A stretch of DNA of 64,000 bases. Source: Linum tenue (lineage: Eukaryota; Streptophyta; Magnoliopsida; Malpighiales; Linaceae). The stretch spans positions 30,793,608 through 30,857,607 of the forward strand of contig CAMGYJ010000010.1 in assembly GCA_946122785.1 (NCBI GenBank). The letters run 5' to 3'. This document shows, piece by piece, positions 20,883 to 32,999 of the stretch. Under the pieces are notes generated by a model. The model made no database searches, was not told the DNA's origin, and worked only from the letters and a program-made list of their open reading frames with translations. Position numbers and translations under genes: made by a program. Positions within the stretch are counted from its first letter, which is position 1. Every line of letters starts with the position of its first letter.

Positions 20883-22239
20883 AACCGTAATGCCTCTTCT
20901 CATAACTAAATAATTAACTAGTGTGGCATCGGCCAGTTGGCCGGAGGAAGGTAAAGTATGAAATTAACTAAATAATCTCACAATCGTTACTAGTTTTTAC
21001 TCTGCCGCTGGGCTGATTAATTTGTTTTATAAAACTTTCATCTTGTCATCATTGTGCTTTCTGGTTTTTGCCAGGCCATGATAAAATCTAAAGAAATCAA
21101 GGGCGAACAACACGATTTAGGATAGGAACCGTCGTTCATGTATCCCTAGAAAATGGTGGTAAACACGGACTCACCTGCCGAACTGATTTGGATTGAGATT
21201 ATTATCGGGTATCTGGGAACTATGTGATTATAAATTAGGCTTGATCAAAACAGCCAAAACTTAAAATTCAGCCTGTTTGACCGACTCACGCCAAACTCTA
21301 ATTATTCTTTACTTTTAAACTTTCTATTTGAAAATAAAAAATAGTGAAAGAAAAGAGATGATTGCAATTAGCCGTTTGCACATAACTGATTCGGGAATAT
21401 AACCATAGAAATTCGAAAGGAAACTGAAAATGTTTATGATCGTTTTAATGTTAAAAATAACCAAATAGATATCACCACCAGCATCGAGACCTTCCTTCAT
21501 CGCCTTAGTGTTCTATAAATAGAAATCACTTCCATCCCACCACCCTCTCTCTGCTTGTCAAAACCCACTCTCACTATAAGCCCAAAATCACACCGGAGAC
21601 TGGAGGGTGATCGTGGGTCGAAAGTAAAGGATTCTGGATTAGGTTTGGGTCAGATCCGAATTAGGGTTGTGGGTGGGCTCGTCTAGCGCCGGTTTGAGGA
21701 ACAATGAATGAATTGGGATATAAGGAATATAGGAGATCGATTGCTAGCAGCCTTCCGACAATAGATTTGAGGAGATAATTGGTCTGCTTCACCCTTCGCC
21801 GACCTCCTCTGTTTCTCAACATTGTCGCCGCCGTCCCAAACAATCATCGCATCATCGAAGTCTCACCCATTGTCGGCCCCAACAAGTGATTCCCACTCCC
21901 ATCAAGTGAATTGATCGCATCTGTAGATTGATGCGGCGATGCGAGATTCAGAGATCGAGATGGTGGTGGAGATGAAGAAGCTGACTGAACTTTTATGGGT
22001 CATTGTCGATCTGAAATTTCCGGTTCCTTCGAAACTCGAAAGTGACAAAGAGAAGGAGGTAGGACAAACAATGAATTTTTAGGGTTCTCTATTCGAAAGA
22101 GACGGAGAGCAAATAATGGAAATTTACTGAGTTCTCCTAACCATCCTTCTATCGACGATATTATCGATGGGAAGTATGTGATTTCAACAACGACGAAGGG
22201 GGTTGGGGTGATTAGCTTTTTCACAATTTTTTTATTAAT
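20883..22239. other. Gene-free stretch with a promoter-like island
   Basis: Mostly AT-rich. A TATA-like TCTATAAATAGA at about 21512 precedes a moderately GC-rich segment (21530-22200) with short frames but no domain. Together with the terminal-repeat-like sequence at 22240-22490 this may be the remains of a Mutator-like element that captured a promoter and first exon. Confidence 0.3.
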
Positions 22240-22490
22240 TTAATTTTAAATTAAAAAATTATATGTCAAATGACGTGACATCTGCGTGGCAATTATATTT
22301 TTGCGACGTTAGCAAAAGTCAACAATGGTTTGACCTCCGTCTGATCAATTGTTATCTTTAACGGTCAACAAAAATGTTAGGATATAAATGACACAAAGTA
22401 TCATACGACGAGACATGAATGGAATATTGAATAAAACAGGACATAGATGACATTTGCTGATAGTTCGGGTGTTGTAGTGGTATTAGCCAT
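22240..22490. mobile_element. Solo Mutator-like terminal repeat
   Basis: The AT-rich entry, GACGTGACATCTGCGTGGCA, GTCAACAATGGTTTGACCTC and a final TAGTTCGGGTGTTGTAGTGG phrase have the layout of the long terminal repeats at 6950 and 39426 but a different sequence. The inverted partner was not found. Confidence 0.4.
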
Positions 22491-22649
22491 ATGTTTTACC
22501 AACACCCAGAAATAAAAGGGCTAAAGAAAAAAATTGATACTCCTGGGCTCGTTTAAATCCGCATGTGTACTGTAAGTTGGCTCGTTCCACAAAGGAAAGA
22601 GAAAAAAATTGACACTTCCTATTCTACCCTTCCTACAAACGCTCCTGGA

Positions 22650-22925
22650 GCAGTGAATTTGAAATGGGGGAAGGGTTTTTCCCTCCCTGCTATTATATAT
22701 TTTTAATTTAAAAAAATACAACAAATGTACTTAGTGTGATTGATTATGAATATGATCCTTGCTTTTTTTAAAGTGGTTATGGTTCGAATCCCAGTACATG
22801 TCTTTTTTATAAATAAAAAAAAAGTAATTGTGAAGACCAAAATGTCCTTCCTACTTTCACTCTCGTTGCAGGAAATTTGAAATGGAGCAACAGTTTTCCC
22901 CTTCCTGCTATTATATATGGTGTAG
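22650..22925. repeat. Direct repeat of a short CTGCTATTATATAT-ended segment
   Basis: Two copies of a segment reading AATTTGAAATGG..(C)CCTTCCTGCTATTATATAT lie at about 22655-22700 and 22872-22920. The sequence between them has a tRNA B-box-like GGTTCGAATCC at about 22783. Related phrases appear again near 28060-28240. Confidence 0.4.
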
Positions 22926-23782
22926 AGATAGGCGCACACAACTTTTATAAAATAATTACAACAACAACAATAACAATCATTTGTAATTGTTTTCCATTGT
23001 AGGATTATAATCTGAATAGAAAATTTTACAACTCGTAATTAGCATGGTGCTAAGTGCTAACCTCTATAGAATTAACATTATGCCAGGTTGTCAGGAAAGC
23101 ATCAATCTTGTAGACTTTATTGTTTATGAAATATAGAAGGAAAACGAGAAGAAGAAGTAATCTCTCGTCATTAAAAAGAGTTATGACAGTCCTCTATTTA
23201 TACTTGTGAAAACTGGAAGTTACCTTCGAAGAAACACATCCTTTCACAGAAAAAAGTAGTTATCTTTCCCGAAAGGACACAAAAAAAGTTACCTTTCTGA
23301 AATTATACCTCTTTCCACAATATTCAAACATTAATTAATTAATTAATTAATTAAACCACCAAAAGACTCAATTCTTATACTTTCTTTCTTTAATCAATGT
23401 GGTATTACAACTCTATTAACTAACTTTAACACAGGTGACTTAGACATTTTTACTCATGTGTATGAATGACAAACACATTGATATCATGCCCGTGATTATG
23501 ATTTAAGCAAAGATCAATAAAAAAAAATACATTCTTAAAATCATGAAATCTCCTAAAAATATAGTTGTCCTTTGTAATTATCGTAGTTCTAGTGGAAGAA
23601 TGATTGATTCTTAGTTTTTACTAAGCAAAATAACAATTTTGTATTTTTTGTCATTAATGATCATACTCTAACGAAATGATTTACATTACTACATGCTGAT
23701 TGATCAAACTTGACCCTATAGAAGCAAAAATTTAATGACTTGTTAAGAAAATCGAATAGTAAGATTGGTGAACAGAATTAGT
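22926..23782. other. AT-rich intergenic DNA
   Basis: AT-rich with a (TTAA)n tract at 23331-23355. No coding feature or long repeat found. Confidence 0.55.
23331..23355. repeat. (TTAA)n microsatellite
   Basis: About six uninterrupted TTAA units. Confidence 0.9.
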
Positions 23783-23900
23783 TTTTTTTTTTTTTTGCAT
23801 TGATTGGAGGCAGAGGCCAGGAAAAGACCAGGTTGCAGAGAGGGATTACAAAGAAGAGGTAGAATGAGCAACAACTCGACGCTCGAAAGTTATACCTAAC
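23783..23900 (-). pseudogene. 3'-terminal LINE fragment with poly(A)
   Basis: A run of 17 T on the plus strand is the poly(A) tail of a minus-strand insertion. The sequence upstream of it reads ERRVVAHSTSSL, similar to the NRVAHS phrase at the end of LINE RNase H domains. Only the last hundred bases of the element remain. Confidence 0.45.
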
Positions 23901-24110
23901 TGTTTACCCATAAAAAAATCAGTTTGTACCACATCGATTAACTACAAGAAATTCAATGAATTTATAAGCTCAGCTCAATATTAATAATTAAAAGAGCTAG
24001 CTAGGTCTTGTTGGGTTGGGTTTTTTGGCCTAAGTGGCCAAACCCCTTTTTCTCTATACGATGGCCGACCCGTCTCCGTGGCACCCATAGCCGGACGATG
24101 CCTCCACCCC
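23901..24110. other. Short intergenic stretch
   Basis: No feature except a TTGGGTTGGGTTTTTTGGCC word at 24010, which may mark the edge of the repeat block that follows. Confidence 0.35.
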
Positions 24111-25250
24111 TTAGTATGAAATTTGGCTCCCAAAAACTAAGTCTGGAAACAAGGCGACACAACGGGATGCCAAACGACAGGGTACCAAGTCGGATACCAA
24201 ATAGGAGGCCATCCAAAAACTAAGTCTGGAAACAAGACGACACAACGGGGTGCCAAACGACCGGGTACCAAGTAAGGGGGTCAACGACGGGGGATCAAGC
24301 CGGCAAAGCAGGGTTTGGTACTTTGACATAGAATTTGGCTAAGTATAGAGCCAAAGCCGTATCAAACCGACAAGGTAGGATTGATACCAAAATACATAGA
24401 ATTTGGCTAAGTATATAGCCAAAGGGGGTACCAAGCCGACAACGCAAGCCTGGTGCTAAGACATATGAAAATTGGCATGAAGTTTGGCTAAGTATGAAGC
24501 CTACGGGGTCGGCAAGACCTGCTTGCTAGCCAGGCAATAGGGTACCAGGCAGGCAAGACAGTCTTGGTACTAGTACATGGAATTTGGCTAAGTATGGAGC
24601 TAAGGGGGTACCAGGTCGGCAAGGCAGCCTCGGTACCAAAACCCCTACAAGTTACCAAGCCGGCAAGACAAGCTTGGTAGCCAAGCAAGGCGATAGGGTA
24701 CCATGACCCCAAGGGAGTATCAAGCCGGCAAGACTGACTTGATGGTCAGGCAACAGGGGGCCAAGCCAGGTACCAACTAAGAGAGTCATAAAGAAACAAA
24801 GTCTGGATATCAAGGCGGCAAGACGGACTTGATAGCCATACATCGGGTATCAAGCCAACAAGACAAGAAATTTGACTAAGGCAAGGTGGCTATCTGGTGG
24901 CCACCCAACTAGGTATCAAACAACCATGGATGGATTGGCCAGGATGCCGAGTTGAGGATGTCAATATGATGAGGACTCGTAGAGCCTCTTATGGGGCCAT
25001 ATGGTGACGAAGTCCCAAGATGGGCTTGGTGGCCCCCAACGGGGTACCAAGCCAGGGTGCAAGGTATCAACTTGATAAGATTGAAGAAGCTAAGTATGGA
25101 GACCAAGCCGGCAGGGCTTGCTTCGCAGCAAGGGTATCAAGCCGACAAGATTGGCTTGATACCAAGATGACAAGATGGTGCCATGACAATTACTCTAAGA
25201 CTAAGTATGGAGACTTGGAGGGTAAAGGGGTCAAATTCTCATCCTGTATA
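24111..25250 (+). repeat. Palindrome-rich minisatellite array
   Basis: About a dozen degenerate copies of a unit of roughly 60-100 bp. Each pairs GGTACCAAGCCGGCAAGAC with its near complement CTTGGTACCAAG, followed by AATTTGGCTAAGTATGGAGCC. The inverted halves within each unit would form hairpins. Every frame across it is a by-product of the repeat. It runs towards a TATA box at 25618, so it may be the U3 region of a long LTR. Confidence 0.7.
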
Positions 25251-25590
25251 GGTGGGTAATATAACCTAGCTATCAAGACCGTTCATCGAGGTGGCTAGCA
25301 AGATGAGGAGTGTGGAGTCGTTAGGGCAGTCGAGGATGTGGCTGATACCTCATCATGGAGGCAAGGTTAAGGGATTCAACCCCATCCAGTCAAGACAAGG
25401 AGACAAGACCAACATCAACCCGACCGGGCGTCGAGGGCATCAAGTACCAACCAGTCAACAAGACGGGACGAGGCCCCCCCAAGGCGATGGAAGTGATCAC
25501 TAATGCGACGACTCGTTAGCAGTTACCAAAATGGGACAAGGGGTCCCTAAGGCGGTTGGAACAACATGCCGGCTAGCAGTTACCAAGGCG
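25251..25590. other. Transition region between minisatellite and duplicated segment
   Basis: Moderate GC with scattered copies of the minisatellite words (GTTACCAA, GGCGGTT). No coding feature. Confidence 0.4.
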
Positions 25591-26213
25591 GTTACCTAGG
25601 CAGTTACACCTAGTGGCTATAAATAGGAGAAACGAAGAATAAGCAGGGGTTCCACAACCAACCAGTTGACACACTATGTCAAACTTTATCTTTTCTCTGC
25701 AAATTAGCCATAGCCTTTGTTTTCGGAGCTCTCGCTGAACCTCCATAGGAGTAGGAGTAATTAACGTAGCTTGTTCACAAAAAACCATCAAAACCATCAA
25801 ACACCCTCGTTCGAATACTGTTCGGAGAGGTGTGAACCGTGTTTAGAATCGTTGTTCAAGAAGTCAATGTGCATTTATTGAAATCAAAAACCAGATTTTC
25901 CTCGGTGGAAAACACTAACATATCGTCTAGGAGAATCGGAGCCAACCCATTAGGTGGGTTTGCAAGTTCATGCATACCATAGGGATAGACGAGACTGTAC
26001 TTCGAGAGCCAGTCTGCGACTCTATTCCCTTCCCGATATGTATGAATTACGCGCACCACCCAATCGCCGCCAATCTTTCTTCTTACAGCTGCTAACAAGG
26101 TCGCATAGGGGTGGATCGGGTCATGTCGAGCACTAATCAATTGTATCGCCAACTGAGAATCCGAGGCCACCTGAAGGAATCTGCAGCCAGCCTTCCGCGC
26201 GATATCGAGCCTG
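25591..26213. repeat. Tandem duplication, copy 1 of 2 (623 bp)
   Basis: The segment starting GTTACCTAGG is repeated immediately at 26214-26836 with only scattered differences. Each copy has a TATA-like GGCTATAAATAGGAG (25614 and 26237), a leader-like stretch ending in CGTTGTTCAAG, and on the opposite strand a LINE RNase H fragment. Confidence 0.93.
25856..26210 (-). pseudogene. LINE RNase H domain fragment, copy 1
   Basis: The minus-strand frame reads KAGCRFLQVASDSQLAIQLI, then HTYREGNRVADWLSKYS, the second and third acidic parts (SDSQ and NRVAD) of a plant LINE-type RNase H. The first catalytic Asp region and the reverse transcriptase are missing. It is cut at its N-terminal side by the duplication junction. 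Confidence 0.75.
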
Positions 26214-26836
26214 GTTACCTAGGTAGTTACACATAGTGGCTATAAATAGGAGAAACGAAGAATAAGCAGGGGTTCCACAACCAACCAGTTGACACACTAT
26301 GTCAAACTTTATCTTTTCTCTGCAAATTAGCCATAGCCTTTGTTTTCGGAGCTCTCGCTGAACCTCCATAGGAGTAGGAGTAATTAACGTAGCTTGTTCA
26401 CAAAAAACCATCAAAACCATCAAACAACCTCGTTCGAATACTGTTCGGAGAGGTGTGAACCGTGTTTAGAATCGTTGTTCAAGAAGTCAATGTGCATTTA
26501 TTGAAATCAAACACCAGATTTTCCTCGCCGGAAAACACTAACATATCGTCTAGGAGAATCGGAGCCAACCCATTAGGTGGGTTTGCAAGTTCATGCATAC
26601 TATAGGGATAGACGAGACTGTACTTCGAGAGCCAGTCTGCGACTCTATTCCCTTCCCGATATGTATGAATTATGCGCACCACCCAATCGCCGCCAATCTT
26701 TCTTCTTACAGCTGCTAACAAGGTCGCATAGGGGTGGATCGGGTCATGTCGAGCACTAATCAACTGTATCGCCAACTGAGAATCCGAGGCCACCTGAAGG
26801 AATCTGCAGCCAGCCTTCCGCGCGATATCGAGCCCG
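26214..26836. repeat. Tandem duplication, copy 2 of 2 (623 bp)
   Basis: Second copy of 25591-26213. The original LINE sequence continues past its right edge to about 26872, whereas copy 1 is cut at the junction, so copy 2 borders the older flank. Confidence 0.93.
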
Positions 26837-26872
26837 TAGTGAATGGCCCAAAGTTCATAGAAGGAGCCCGTA
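26479..26872 (-). pseudogene. LINE RNase H domain fragment, copy 2
   Basis: As copy 1 but extending further towards the N-terminus: FTTGSFYELWAIHYGLDIAR precedes the SDSQ and NRVAD motifs, so the catalytic Glu segment (YELWA) is also present. The tail reads through LLDDMLVF to a stop. The rest of the LINE is missing. Confidence 0.78.
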
Positions 26873-26931
26873 GTGAACAGTAAATTGTTAAGGAAGTCAT
26901 TGCATTGCGATATGACTTAATGGCTAAACCC

Positions 26932-27273
26932 ATCTACAAAATATATAAAGGCAAAACATGGGTTGGAATTCTCCTATTTCAAATTTTGTGGTCTGAGAGT
27001 GATTCTAGGAAGGTTATTTTTGTCATTGCACCCAATTCATGTTTATATATTAAAAATGTTATCATTGGAGTTTGAACTTTGGTCACTTAAATGAAGAAAT
27101 AGCATTGTAACCAACTAGGCTACATTTTATTTATTGCTATTTCTTTGATTAAACTCTAGGAATATGTTTGGTGAAGATGCTCATATATTTATATTTTATG
27201 TTAAGTTATTTATATATTATAGAAAGAGATTAGTTCTGAAATTCGAACTCAAGTATTATTGATTCAAACATTA
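26932..27273. repeat. Tandem duplication of about 340 bp, copy 1
   Basis: Starts ATCTACAAAATATATAAAGG and is repeated directly at 27274 with about 90 percent agreement by eye. AT-rich, no coding sequence. Confidence 0.88.
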
Positions 27274-27612
27274 ATCTACAAAATATATAAAGGCAAAACA
27301 TGGGTTAGAATTCTCCAATTTCAAATTTCGTGGCCTAAGAGTGATTCTAGGAAGATCATTTTTGTCATTGCACCCAATTCATGTTTAAATGTTATTATTT
27401 GAGTTTGAACGTTGGTCACTTAAATGAAGAAAGAGCATTGTAACCAACTAGGCTACATTTTATTTATTGCTATTTCTTTGATTAAACTCTAGAAATATGT
27501 TTGGTGAAGATGCTTCTATATTTATATTTTATCTTAAGTTATTTATATTTTATAGAAAGAGATTAGTTCTGAAATTGGAACTCAAGTAGTATTGATTCAA
27601 ACATTAATATTA
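27274..27612. repeat. Tandem duplication of about 340 bp, copy 2
   Basis: Second copy of 26932-27273, ending at GATTCAAACATTAAT. A partial, more diverged third copy (TTTCAAATTTTGTGGCC and following) lies near 27745-27800, partly inverted beyond 27840, and a still weaker one near 28060-28240. Confidence 0.85.
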
Positions 27613-29635
27613 AATTTGATATATTATTTAGTTTAGACAAAATATAGAAGTGTAACCAAGACATGGATTTTGTGACGAGTATAATCATTTTTTGTGACAA
27701 ATATACACATAATATAATGATAAAATCAAAAAATGAGAGTCTTATTTCAAATTTTGTGGCCTAAGAGTGATTGTAGGAAGCTTTTTTCGTCATAGTGCTC
27801 AATTTATCTTTATATTATGTGTTGATTGTAACAAAAAATTACTACATTTGTCACAAAGATCCATGTTTTGGCTTCACATATGTATTTTGTCTAAACTGAA
27901 CCACACATACAATTTATTATTTAATGTTTGAATCGATGTTACTTGAGTTCCGATTTCACAATCAATCACTTTCTATAAGATATAATAATTTCAGGTAAAT
28001 ATCTTTCATACTTTGTTGAAGAAGCTCTTTCTATATGGTATATTCAATGTTTTAAGATTTTCTATTTCAATTTTCGTGAAGCGAGAGTGAAAGTAGGAAG
28101 AGTATTTTTGTCATCACAATCATTATCTACTTCATATGAAAAAGTATCAATATCAAGATTTGAACCATGGTCTCTTCAAACAAAAACAATAATCACAACC
28201 AATTACACTAAACAAATTTATTTTATCTTCTTAAATTGTAAACATGCACTAAGCGAAGATTTGAAAAGCAGAGGACTTTTCATGGTTAGCTAGCCTATTA
28301 AATCTTCTTAAATGCAAAGTTTAATACGTGATTTATAATTTTTATAACCTGTAAAATGATGGGTAATCTTAAAATTGCAACACAAATTTCATTGCTTGAA
28401 ATATTGCATATAGAGCTGCAGTATTGAATATGCAAAAGCAATGTGGAATTCTTTAAATCAATATAAATTTTCAGAACTAATACGAAACAATAATATTTTG
28501 TACAAACTATAGGTGATTGATTCTATAAAATTATAGCCTGGTTAACTGCTAAACGGTAAACTCTTGCTAATCGGGCATTAACGGACCCAACAGTAATGAG
28601 ACGATATCGAGTTTAATGTGATGTTCATTTCATCAGTTTTGGATCGGATGTGTTGATCAATTCATAGGGCATTAACATATGAATGAGTTATAATTAACCT
28701 CATTATACAATTTTTACTCTATATAATAATTAATTTAATCTTAATATTTGTGATGTTTGAAATATTTTATGTATAATTTAGAGGTATACTTATTGTTTGT
28801 GACATTAGTGGTAGTTGGTTCAAATGTAGTATTTCAATAGGTAGTCAAAATCGAATACTAGGTGCATTCATGACTATTTTTTTTATCTTGGTGTTGTGAA
28901 TAGGTAGAATTTTAATTATTAGAATGCATATAACAATACTTAAGCATATGATCGAGCGAGGCAGCGAGCACAACACAATTAGGCATACTATGAAGACAAT
29001 GTATATGGATCGGCCATGTACAAGAATGATTGATTCATGGGTCGTACCAGACTTAAACTCCAAGGGCTCGTGCAGAAGTGCGAGCACCACATAGTCTATA
29101 TTGGTGAACTCATATTTTATGGAGAAATGCGCCATTTAATAAACATAAAATAAAATATTCTAAAATAACATATAAAATTTGAATTAATGTGTAGTTTTCC
29201 ACATCAATGTGTGACAACTTATATTCTAAAAGGCATATAAAATACATTCATTGTTTACTTTGAGACTCACACCTTTTTCAATGTATAGAACTCAACACTC
29301 ATTTATAAAATCATTCTTGATTAACTTCATAGCTGCAAAGTCTTTTTTACAGCTTGCAGTAATAACTAATAACAAACAGTATCAACAATTACTTTAGAAG
29401 CAAGTAAAGTGAAGAAGAAATTGTGATTTATTATTTCTTTGCAAATGTGTGTGTGTGTTTGAGGGAGTGGGGAGATTTTTTTGTCTAAATTTTTTGAGGA
29501 AGAGTTGAAACTCATATCATTTTTGTGAATTTTGTATGTTGAATTGAAGTATTGAACATTTGAAAGCGATATATAATTTTTAAATTGGTATTAATTTTCA
29601 GCCTGGTTGACCAATAGCCTTAGACCCTTTGTTAA
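27613..29635. other. AT-rich intergenic DNA with decayed repeat copies
   Basis: Contains partial copies of the 340-bp repeat (27745-27960, 28060-28250). A diverged copy of the sequence that opens the 415-bp duplication (GCCTGGTTAACTGC, 28538) is also present. No gene. Confidence 0.5.
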
Positions 29636-30050
29636 TCTGACATGGATCCAATAATCACAAGATGAGATTTAGTTTGATATGCCGGTTCAAAATCATTTTT
29701 TATGTGTAATGAATTTATACGACAAATACATGTAAATAAGTGAAGATGAACCTGATTATGCATTTTGATTCTTCAGATAAATAAAATGGTTCAAACGATG
29801 AACTAACTATACACTCACTCAATTGGTTTAATGAGTTATGTTTTTAATCACTTTTATTAATCAGTTTATTCACAAGCTATCAAGCTACTTTGCTCCATCG
29901 ATGAATAAGTGACCATCTGTTCGCCAGGTTTCAGGTGCTCTAATTCACACTATCGACTGTGATTGGAGAAGAAGCATTTATAGGTTTCCCTCGATTCCAG
30001 GCTGTGGGAAGAATGAGGAAGGAAAAATGAGGAGAGTGGTGAGATACAAA
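29636..30050. repeat. Tandem duplication of 415 bp, copy 1
   Basis: Starts TCTGACATGGATCCAATAAT and is repeated at 30051 almost identically. Ends GAGATACAAA. Non-coding. Confidence 0.95.
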
Positions 30051-30465
30051 TCTGACATGGATCCAATAATCACAAGATGAGATTTAGTTTGATATGCCGG
30101 TTCAAAATCATTTTTTATGTGTAATGAATTTGTACGACAAATACATGTAAATAAGTGAAGATGAACCTGATTATGCATTTTGATTCTTCATATAAATAAA
30201 ATGGTTCAAACGATGAACTAACTATACACTCACTCAATTGGTTTAATGAGTTATGTTTTTAATCACTTTTATTAATCAGTTTATTCACAAGCTATCAAGC
30301 TACTTTGCTCCATCGATGAATAAGTGACCATCTGTTCGCCAGGTTTCAGGTGCTCTAATTCACACTATCGACTGTGAGTGGAGAAGAAGCATTTATAGGT
30401 TTCCCTCGATTCCAGGCTGTGGGAAGAATGAGGAAGGAAAAATGAGGAGAGTGGTGAGATACAAA
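30051..30465. repeat. Tandem duplication of 415 bp, copy 2
   Basis: Second copy of 29636-30050. The near-identity (a handful of differences by eye) implies a recent event compared with the other duplications here. Confidence 0.95.
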
Positions 30466-30594
30466 ACTGAGAGAGAGATGGAAAACCAAATGGAAAAACA
30501 AAGAGGAAGGCAAAGAGAGAGTGAGAGGACTAAGAAAAATTGAAAAATAGGCGCATTTCGCAAACCAATGAAAAAAATGACACAATTTGACCTC

Positions 30595-30710
30595 CAACCC
30601 GGTACCTTATAGCGGTCGGCCCGGCGGGTGTGTGCGTCCCGTTTTTCTCACCGGGTCAGGGTCAAAGTGGGTCGACCCGCGGGTCAACTCGCGGGTTGAC
30701 AACCTTGGAG
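30595..30710. mobile_element. GGGTCGACCCGCGGGT-rich terminal fragment
   Basis: A GC-rich island of CCCGCGGGTCAACTCGCGGG words, of the same style as the hAT ends in this window, ending near GTTGACAACCTTGG. No partner end or target duplication found. Confidence 0.35.
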
Positions 30711-32999
30711 AGGACACATTTAAAAGAGGAGGAAAATGAGGAAGTGTAAAATAATTGCCCTTCTACTTTGATTAGTGGATATTTTTGGCCCTATTCTGGT
30801 GAGTTTTGATTTATTTTAGGATATGACATTATATTTGACATATTTTTTCGATTACAATTTAAAATGCTAAATCAATATTATCATTTGGAAGATTTTTTCC
30901 CTTAATACGATTATTGTAATTTCTGAGATTTAAGGGGTATTTGATAATGTCAATATTTTAGTGGTTTTTTATTTAAATTTTGTATTGAAAGATCGTACGT
31001 ATCGGCGGCTAGACCATAAAACTTCACATCATAGGCTAAATCGATAGGTGATATATAGCAATATGAAACGGTTGAACCACAGTTAAATTATGACTTCGGT
31101 ATAAAATACTCTACTACCAACTTTTTCGATATGATTTTACAATCCTTTGGTTCAAACAATTCTTTTACACTGGCGAAAACAAAAGTTTTAAGGCACATTT
31201 TAAACTATCTATTGCAAAAAAGCATAATACAGTTAGCGATAATGAGAATATGCGATCTCATACGGCCCAAAAGACGTACACTTTGCAATTTTTATCTTTT
31301 TAAAATAAATATATGCTACTCATACCCTCGCTCATTCATCAACTTAATGAGTAACATATATTTCATGTAATATTATTTTCATGTGTTTTTATTTATTGAA
31401 TTATTTTATGAAAAAAATATTTGATGCGTGAAAATTACTACATTGTTGCTAGACATGTCTGCGATATGAGAATAATTTGGGAAGTCCGTACAACACATTG
31501 TCCAACTAGTTATTAGCGACAACTTCGCATCATGTCCTATATATTTCAAATGAAGCAACTTCAGATTCATTACCAACAGTGTGGTAAAAAAGAATGCTCT
31601 CTATTGAGAAAAACTTAAATGACATACTAAACTCTAAGACATTTTCTTTCATCCTAAAGGTTGATTATGTATGTATTATGAGAAGCAACTCTAATATTCA
31701 ACTATATGGTTTAATTAAGTAATGAATGACAATTAGTTATATTTATATTTTTTATTCAATAATTATATGTAATGCTTATATTATATTTGTTTCCTCTTTT
31801 CATGAAGGTCTAAACACATTATGCATAGTTGGATCACTTTCAAAAATGTTATGTGCATAACTAAGGTAGAAAACAATCATTTCATGCATATCAAATCATC
31901 TATTATATATATTATTATATACCATATTGATCGACAAAATTCTTCCAGCCAATGGAGCTGGCCTGTGCTAGTTTGTCATAATATCAACATGAAAAATATA
32001 TTCTTTAAAAAAACATGAAAATATATCTTATATAACCCAATCCCTAAGTTGTGTTAGGATATCTCCAATCAAATTGAAAGTAATTGGGAAACATCTATAT
32101 TCATAAACCCATTTGTTTATAGCATATTCGTATAATTTTTATAAGTAATTTATTCAACATCATTTTTAAACCTTAGTGGACGCTTACCTCGTCCAATTCA
32201 AAAGCAATAGAAAGGATAACATTGTTTTGAGCTTGCAAATTCATAGGACGGTTGTTTTTTAGCATGCAAATCGATGGTTACTAGGACAAGCTCAAAACAA
32301 AAACAAATTGGAACATAAAATATACCCAATTGACAAAACAAATTGAACTACACGTAACTCCGACACTAACATTTGATGTTAAAACTCAAACTCAAAATCC
32401 TTTTAACATGAGATGGACGCATTCTTACAAGTACATAAATTCAAAATCTCAATTTAAGAATACCGATAAGAGTTATTAACATGTCGGAATGAACAGAACA
32501 TTTTCTATTAATGGAATTATTGGCCATTAGAGATGCAATGCTAGGGTGCTTAAATCGTGATTAAATCACTCTGTTATGTTTATGTGGTGATTTCCAATTG
32601 GTAATTCGATGGGCTTGGGGAACGATGTACAACATGAATACATGATCGAGGCGTAATGATGATTGAGGATGCTGTGACTGAAGACCTCTTTTTCATTTTT
32701 CATTTTTTTATGCTCCTCGTAATACTAACAAGATTACCCATTGCGCGTGACAAAAACTACCCGTACATAAATAGCTCAAAATTTGATTGACTATGACATT
32801 TTACTTTTGAACAATTTGCAACATCTTACCTGTTACTGAATTTGGTTGCCCTTTCATAAATTATGAAAAAAGCCACCAGTAGTCAGCCATTGGCATTTGC
32901 CGTTCGTGGATTTTACCGCTGTCGCTGATACACTTCGCTTGCTGCTTGCCTGCACTTCTCCCCCGTCATTTTCCTTCTTATAAAATATATATATGAATC
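30711..32999. other. Gene-free AT-rich DNA
   Basis: No frame, domain or repeat that I can support across about 2.3 kb. Confidence 0.55.

Noticed and set aside
22775..22800. tRNA-like B box GGTTCGAATCC
   Set aside because: No matching A box at the right distance and no cloverleaf; at most a decayed SINE piece. No tRNA gene was found anywhere in the window.
24001..25503. Several overlapping frames of 60-80 codons on both strands
   Set aside because: All translate the palindromic minisatellite; none has a domain or coding bias.
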